NCBI GenBank assembly: GCA_037176905.1
Contig: JBBBWG010011112.1
Span: 54,189 to 118,188, forward strand
Origin: Azolla pinnata
Lineage: Eukaryota > Streptophyta > Polypodiopsida > Salviniales > Salviniaceae
Direction: 5' to 3'
Length of the DNA stretch: 64,000 nucleotides
Shown: piece after piece, positions 57,781-64,000 of the stretch
How the letters are laid out: each line of letters opens with the position of its first letter
How positions within the stretch are numbered: the stretch's first letter is position 1
Translations under genes and position numbers: made by a program
The notes under the pieces: model-generated
What the model was told of the DNA's origin: nothing
The model's database searches: none
Seen by the model: the letters and a program-made list of their open reading frames with translations, nothing else

Positions 57781-60582
57781 ATGAAATGTTCCGTAGAAGT
57801 GGGTTATCATCGACCGGGGATATTGTTTGCTGAAGACTCTCCTTCTACAGCTACATCTAGATCAACGTCTGCTTCTACGTCGTCATCTTCATCTTCTTCC
57901 TCCTCATCTAAAGCTGCAAGGAATTTTCCTATTCTAGAGTTCTTGTTCTTTCATAAGGCAATCAAAGCTGAATTGGAGAAACTCTACGCTGATGCACTTG
58001 CTGTGGAACATGGGGGTGAAGAAGAGCTTCTTGTCCTTCGTGATCGGTATGAATTCTTGCGGTTTGTGTACACGCAACACAGTAATGCCGAGGATGAGGT
58101 AATTCAATCTGTACTTTAATTTTAATACTGGTATTCTAGTAGAATTGAGCGCTGACCCTGATTGCAAGGGTGTAATTGAGAATACGCAATGATATTAGAG
58201 ATTGCAACACCCTTAGGATATTACGTAAAAAGCTATTGCAGCATTTGTGGAGCTGAGATTTGAGCATGAGTTACTCCGGTGAATGTTTTGCCGCCTCAGT
58301 AACTTCAGCAGATGACGAAGAAAAGAGACAACTCATGTAGTTTTATGTTGTTTTAAGATTCTTCATAGAATGATACGAGGACTATCATGACAGGTTATAT
58401 TTCCAGCACTTGACAGCCGTGTGAAAAATGTTGCAAAGACTTATTCACTTGAGCACAAGGAGGAGAGTGACCTTTTTGATCAGATGCTTGAGTTGCTTCA
58501 TCTTGCGCTTAAAGAGAGATCAAATGTGACAACTAAATTGCGGCGTCAACTGATTTGCTGCACAGAAGCTATCCAAACCACTCTCTGCCAACATCTCTCA
58601 AAGGAAGAGATGCAGGTAAACCTATATTTTACCATTCCTTATTTACCAATATATCACTGATAGCAGTAGATTCATGAATCGACGACTAATGTAATCTTTA
58701 TTTATATCATCTCGAAACATTGTTGTCAGCTTCACCCTCAGTTTATGCATCCTATTCGCCATAGGTGGGGTTTTCTCTGTTTTTACATTTTTCTTTGTAC
58801 ATTCAGACATGTATTGAATCTCATTTAGCTGCGACTGCATTGTTCCCTCAAGCCCGTTTGGCCAATTAAAAGATCGATAATATATATAGATATTTGGATA
58901 TGTATGTATATGTGTATTTATGTCATAATAAAATATTAGTAGGAGGTAGATTTGTTTCGAGTTTCTAATTATACTAGTTAATTTATGACACATTTTCTTT
59001 TTTTTTCGGCTGCAGGTGTATCCATTGTTAATTCAGAATTTCAGTTTTGATGAACAAGCTGGGCTTGTATGGCAATTTATGTGCAGTATTCCAGTGAATC
59101 TCATGGAGATCTTTCTTCCTTGGCTGGTATCTTACCTTTCACAGGAAGAGCACCAAGAAATGATTGCATGCATGCACAAAGTCATTCCAAACGAGGAGCT
59201 GCTACAGAAGGCACGCATCCCTTTTTATTCCAGAAAAATTTAGATAGGGCCTCCTGCTAATTTGTCAATGTGATTGTATTTGCATATTGGTGCAGGTTAT
59301 CTTTGCATGGCTCAAAGGATCACATGCAACGCCAGAAGACATTGTTCCTGAACATTTTTCTATTAATCTGGATGCATCTGTAGCTGTTGCAGAATCTGCT
59401 CTGATAGAAAAAGGAAATGAAGATAACTTTCATGGTAAACCTGGTATTGTGAAAGCAAACAGCAGTATCTTACCTGCTAAGCGGAATGTGGACTGCCTGG
59501 GTTTTGACAGGCATGATGAACTAGCAATGAAAAAGAAGAGCCGCTCTCCTATTGAAACAATTTTTTTTTGGCACTCTGCGATCAAGAAAGAACTTAACCG
59601 TTTTACAGAAGAAGCCAGAAAACTACAATCAACAATGGGTGCAAGCTTCTCAGGATTCTGTGATTTCTTTGATATTTTGGTGCAAGCATGTGTCTTTCGC
59701 AGGTGAATGCTATTTTCATGTTTATCTTGCTTTCTTAGTTGTTTTCTGGAGCCACTAATTATTGCACGTATGGGGTCAAACTGATTTCCTTAATGTACTT
59801 GATCTGGGCTGTGTTAAATGCTAGAGGTGTAAGTTGTTTAAATTGTACACATAGCAGATGCTTTTGGATTATGAAATAAAACATCCGATGCTTAGTAATG
59901 CTTATATGTATGCATTTCTATAGCTAACCATTTAAAATATTTTAACAGTATTGCTGTAGAAAAGGTTTTACTTCCAGCAGCAAGACAGAGGACAAAACAG
60001 CCTATGTCTTTCACGTCTAAGCATGCTGAAGAAGAGCACTGTTTTGATGATATACGGCATTTACTTGAGAGTTTGCAAACGAGAAAAGAGAACCTGACAG
60101 TTGAGGTTCGTAGCACTCTCTACGAATATACAAAACTGATTTACACGAAGATCAACCAGAGTTTAGCCGATGAATCAGAAGAGGTAATGAGGTTCCTAAG
60201 ATGCTCGTGAATTCCATAATCATCAGTGCAGTAGTCAACATGGCTTATGTGTTATAGTTGACTGAAAATGGTAGAAACTAGTAATGGTGTGAACAAGCAG
60301 TTTTCTGGGTAGATGGCGTCCTTTGTACCAATGGTCTTATCATGCAAATTGCTTATTGACCTGAAATGAAATCCTTCAATACCAGGGGCTGATTGTGTTG
60401 CCGTTTGCTTCAGGTTTTGCTTGTGGTAAGGAAGAACTTTAGTGTCGAGAAACAACGAGCTCTGGTGTATCAATGTCTTCGTGTTATGCCTCTAAAGCAG
60501 CTGGAAAAGGTCCTTCCCTGGATTATAAATGCACTTAATGAGGAGGAAGCTGACAATCTAATTCAAGCTATATGTCTAGCAG

Positions 60583-60616
<34 letters not shown>

Positions 60617-63600
60617 CCTCTCTGTGATCAATGGATACATTGAGTGGTGCAAACACAAACATTCACTAATGATGCTAATTGATCTGTGGAAAGAACCAAA
60701 GGAGATTCCTTTTTTTCTTTTTAAATCCATTATAAACATCGCTACCCCGTTCATGAATGTTTCCATATGGTTGAATTTGTTTTGTTTCCTTTTGGGGGGC
60801 GTGTATATGCAGCACCAGAAAGTGATGCAGCTCTGGTAACATTGCTCTTGGGATGGGCTTGTAAGGGACGCTTCCATAGTTCTGCAGTTTGTGGTGGTGT
60901 CAGTTGTTTCTCCTTCACTAAAAGGTTTTCTCCTGGGGGTTTATCTGTGGAAGAGCAAGAGCCTCCCCAATCACTCGCCATTCATGGAAAGAACGTCTAT
61001 GCAGATTCAGAAGTTGGAGCAGTAAAATGTCCACTGTACAGTAACAGTGAGAGAACGGGTAAAGCTTTGTCACTATCTTCCAAGAATAATGAACTGCTAG
61101 AGAATAGTCAACCTGCTTGTTGTTGTGTGCCAGCTCTGGGAGTAGACAAGAGCACTTCTGTTCTTGGTTCAGGATCTGGAAGGAGATCCCTGAAGGCATT
61201 ACATTCAAAGACACTTCACAGAGGTTATCTGGATTCAGGATTGTTTCGATTGGGAAACGATCTTCAACATCGTGAGAAAGGATCGGTCGCAAAACCCATT
61301 GATACAATATTTCAATTCCATAAAGCAATACGGAAAGATCTTGAATACCTTGATGAAGAGTCTGCAAAACTAATCTGTGGCAATGCTGAATTTTTAAGGC
61401 AGTTTAATGGCAGGTTCAGACTGCTATGGAGTTTGTATCAAGCTCACAGCAAAGCAGAAGATGACATTGTCTTTCCTGCTCTAGAAGCAAGAGAGGCTCT
61501 TCACAACGTAAGTCACTCTTATACTATCGATCACAAACATGAAGAAGAACTATTTAAAGAAATATACAACTTGCTCTCTGAGCTATCACATATTGAAGAC
61601 AAATCGCAAGACTCGGGAAGCTACAACGGATGCAAAGACGACATTGTAAATCAGTGTGAGAATAAGATGCTTTACAGGCAGGGTCTTGCTGCCAAGTTGC
61701 AAGGCATGTGCAAGTCTGTGCGTATCACTCTAGACCAGCATGTGTCTAGAGAAGAAATTGAGTTATGGCCTTTATTTTCCTCACATTTCACTGTGGAAGA
61801 ACAAGAGAAGATTGTCGGTCAGATAATAGGAACTACAGGTGCAGAGGTGTTGCAGGCTATGCTTCCTTGGGTAACCACACCCCTGTCTGAGGAAGAGCAA
61901 AACAGTATGATGGACACGTGGCTACAAGTGACTAGAAACACCATGTTTGACAAGTGGTTACGAGCATGGTGGAAAGGAACCCCAGCTGGCTCACCTGGCT
62001 CACCCCTTTTAGATGATGAGGTACCTGAATCAGGGACACCTGAAAGCCTACAATTGGTTGCAGATTACCTCTCAAAAGGCACATATCATATCGAGAACTG
62101 TATAGTGCACTCATCAGAATCTGAAGACTGTATGAAAACTACGAGTTGTAATCGACCACATCAAGGTGCCAGTATGAAGCATCAGAGCGCTACAGACTTG
62201 TCTTGTCAGCCATCTGCGATTAGAGATTTGGAGTCTCCTGTTTGTGACCGAGGAAATATCGAGTCAGGCTCTGCAGAATTCAAACCAGGTTGGCAAGATA
62301 TCTTCCGAATGAATGAGAAGGAGCTAGAAGCTGCTGTCCGAAGGGTCTCAGGAGACACATCTCTTGATCCCAGGCGCAAAGCCTATCTCATACAAAATTT
62401 GTTGACTAGGTATATAAGCTGGTTTTTCATGTATTTTTTTCTTTTCAGTAATCAATATGGGAAAACGCCAAATACTCTTAAAATCAAGGGTGGTTACAAG
62501 TATACCTGTGAAAAGGCTTGGATATTTATAAGGATATCCCTAAGTTTCTGAATTTCCCAAGGATATTCTCATTTGATGATCATTCTCGAACTGTAGTATC
62601 CATGATCACTGCCTGTTTCTCTCTATAGAACTATCTCGTTCAAATTTTTAGTGTTAGTGTCCACATTTTATCATTTTGATATTCATTAACCTATTTCTAA
62701 CATCTATAATATTACAGTCGCTGGATTGTGGCTCAACAACAAGTCTCTCATGGTATACAAAGATCCTCGGATGTTGATGAGGAGGGTCGGTGCCCCTCAT
62801 TTACAGATGCCACCAATCATACATTTGGATGTGAGCATTACAAGCGCAATTGCAAAGTACGGGCCTCATGCTGTGGACTTCTTTTCCCGTGCCAGCATTG
62901 CCACGATAAAGTTAGCGACCATACTATGGACAGGTGAGATTTCTATTGACGGAAGTAGAAAATCTAGCCAGTATGATGTAGCTCATTGTCTCCTATCTCT
63001 TGACATAACAGACAAGCAACAAAGGAGATGATGTGCATGAAATGCATGGTAGTACAACCAATTGCGCAATATTGCTCCACTCCATCATGTGAGGGATTCC
63101 AGATGGGGAAGTACTACTGTAGTATATGCAAACTCTTTGATGATTCAAGGTATCATCTTTAAAAGTTCAGGTTTCTGCCGGTTTAATTTTGTTATATTAT
63201 TCAAGTGATTTGTTCATTTGAGGTAATGGATCTGTTGTAGGGAGATCTACCACTGTCCGTCATGCAATCTATGCAGGGTGGGTAAAGGTCTTGGAATTGA
63301 TTTTTTCCACTGTATGACTTGCAACGCATGTATGTCTACTTCATTAACCAGTCATAAATGCCGGGAGAAGGGTATGGAGTCAGATTGCCCAATTTGTCAT
63401 GATTTTCTTTTCACATCACATACACCGGTGAAGGCTCTCTCCTGCGGGCACTTTATGCACTCTGATTGTTATCGGGTAAAAAGTGGAAAACCGTGATCTT
63501 CTATCAAAATTTTTATGTGATACAAAAGATATTTTCATTGTGCTAAATTTTTTGTATGGTTTTTCCCAGGCATACACATATAGCCATTATACCTGTCCCA

Positions 63601-63997
63601 TATGCAGCAAATCTCTTGGTGCAATGGATGTAAGTAATTAATTGGTTATCCATTCTTTTTCGTTCTTCAAACTAAAGAGTTGTTCATTTGTACACATTCT
63701 GATTTACAGCTCTCCTGAAATTGTTTGGCAGGCTTATTTCGGTATGCTTGATGCTTTGTTAGCTTCAGAGCAACTCCCTGAAGAGTATAGAAACAGAGAG
63801 CAGGCAATTTCTAGCTACTGAACTTTTCCGCTTCAATGTTTAACATGTTATATATCGAGAAATATAGATTGATCTATAAAAAATGTCTTATGCAGGAGAT
63901 CCTCTGTCATGATTGCGAACAGAAGAGTACAGCTCCATTTCACTGGCTGTACCACAAGTGTAAGAATTGTGGTTCATATAATACTAGAGCAATTTGA
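57781..63997 (+). CDS. BTS: BRUTUS-type hemerythrin/CHY/RING E3 ubiquitin ligase, thirteen exons
   Basis: Exons 57781-58098, 58394-58615, 59016-59210, 59296-59702, 59949-60183, 60414-60582, 60813-62409, 62718-62933, 63012-63149, 63241-63475, 63570-63629, 63732-63803 and 63896-63997 give 1321 residues, all in phase. Three hemerythrin-like domains occur: Hr1 has ligands His58, His100, Glu104, His127 and His173; Hr3 has His685, His727, Glu731, His756 and His825; Hr2 is degenerate (His338 present, Arg380 and Ser452 where His is expected). CHY and CTCHY zinc fingers start near Cys1086, a RING-H2 spans Cys1215-Cys1256, and a C-terminal zinc ribbon has Cys1292, 1295, 1310 and 1313. BRUTUS senses iron and ubiquitinates bHLH factors and IRON MAN peptides in the nucleus, restraining iron uptake. 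The protein ends GSYNTRAI, shorter than Arabidopsis at this end. Introns 3 and 12 start with GC. Exon 1 encodes a poly-Ser run. Confidence 0.95.
60588..60614. repeat. (CT)n microsatellite in BTS intron 6
   Basis: A pure CT run begins 5 bp after the intron donor. Confidence 0.95.
60640..60710. repeat. possible dispersed copy of the SYP4 intron repeat
   Basis: ATGATGCTAATTGATCT then GTGGAAAGAACCAAAGGA resembles ATGATGTTAGTGGATCT, (ATACAG), GTGGAAAGAACCCAA at 53757-53793. Only one unit is present here. Confidence 0.4.
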
Positions 63998-64000
63998 GGT

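Overview
The window is nuclear DNA of a land plant. The genes have many short GT-AG introns, the telomere-type repeats are TTTAGGG, and the gene set is plant-specific (TIFY8-like, NHD1-like chloroplast antiporter, SYP4 syntaxin, BRUTUS-type E3 ligase, PLS-type PPR protein). The PPR protein has wording I associate with ferns, so a fern, or possibly a lycophyte, is the best guess. That is an impression from sequence, not a phylogenetic result. Exon coordinates were worked out by hand from splice signals, reading-frame continuity and remembered family sequences.

Layout, left to right. 0-2.6 kb: no recognisable gene apart from a possible exon at the edge, then a tandem/higher-order repeat. 2.7-5.1 kb (+): EMB506/AKRP-like ankyrin protein whose repeats sit one per 99-bp exon. 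7.35-9.16 kb (+): a PLS-class PPR gene cut short by an apparent internal deletion and frame change, with its old C-terminus still visible in another frame. 9.2-10.3 kb: local tandem repeats. 11.4-14.1 kb (-): TIFY8-like gene with a 9-residue repeat array. 14.1-20.2 kb: repeat-rich island with microsatellites, interstitial telomere repeats in both orientations, and copies of a terminal-inverted-repeat element marked by the motif TTAACGCCT. 22.0-28.5 kb (-): chloroplast NhaD-type Na+/H+ antiporter (NHD1-like) with a decayed LINE in an intron. 31.2-34.6 kb (-): YKT6 R-SNARE, divergent from 35.4-37.3 kb (+), a peroxisomal dienoyl-CoA isomerase (DCI1-like). 39.6-44.0 kb (-): cyclin T. 45.4-48.5 kb: two more copies of the TTAACGCCT element, one holding a 100-N assembly gap. 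49.3-54.0 kb (+): SYP4/TLG2 syntaxin whose last intron contains about seven copies of its own 3' splice site region. 56.0-56.8 kb: two complementary trinucleotide arrays facing each other. 57.8-64.0 kb (+): complete BRUTUS-type hemerythrin/RING E3 ligase with a degenerate second hemerythrin domain.

The genes do not form a pathway; this is ordinary eukaryotic gene order. YKT6 and SYP4 are both SNAREs of the endomembrane system but are 15 kb apart with unrelated genes between. The features most worth following are the TTAACGCCT inverted-repeat element family, the multiplied splice-acceptor array in SYP4, the telomere repeat flanked by 27-bp direct repeats, and the loss of metal ligands in one BRUTUS hemerythrin domain.
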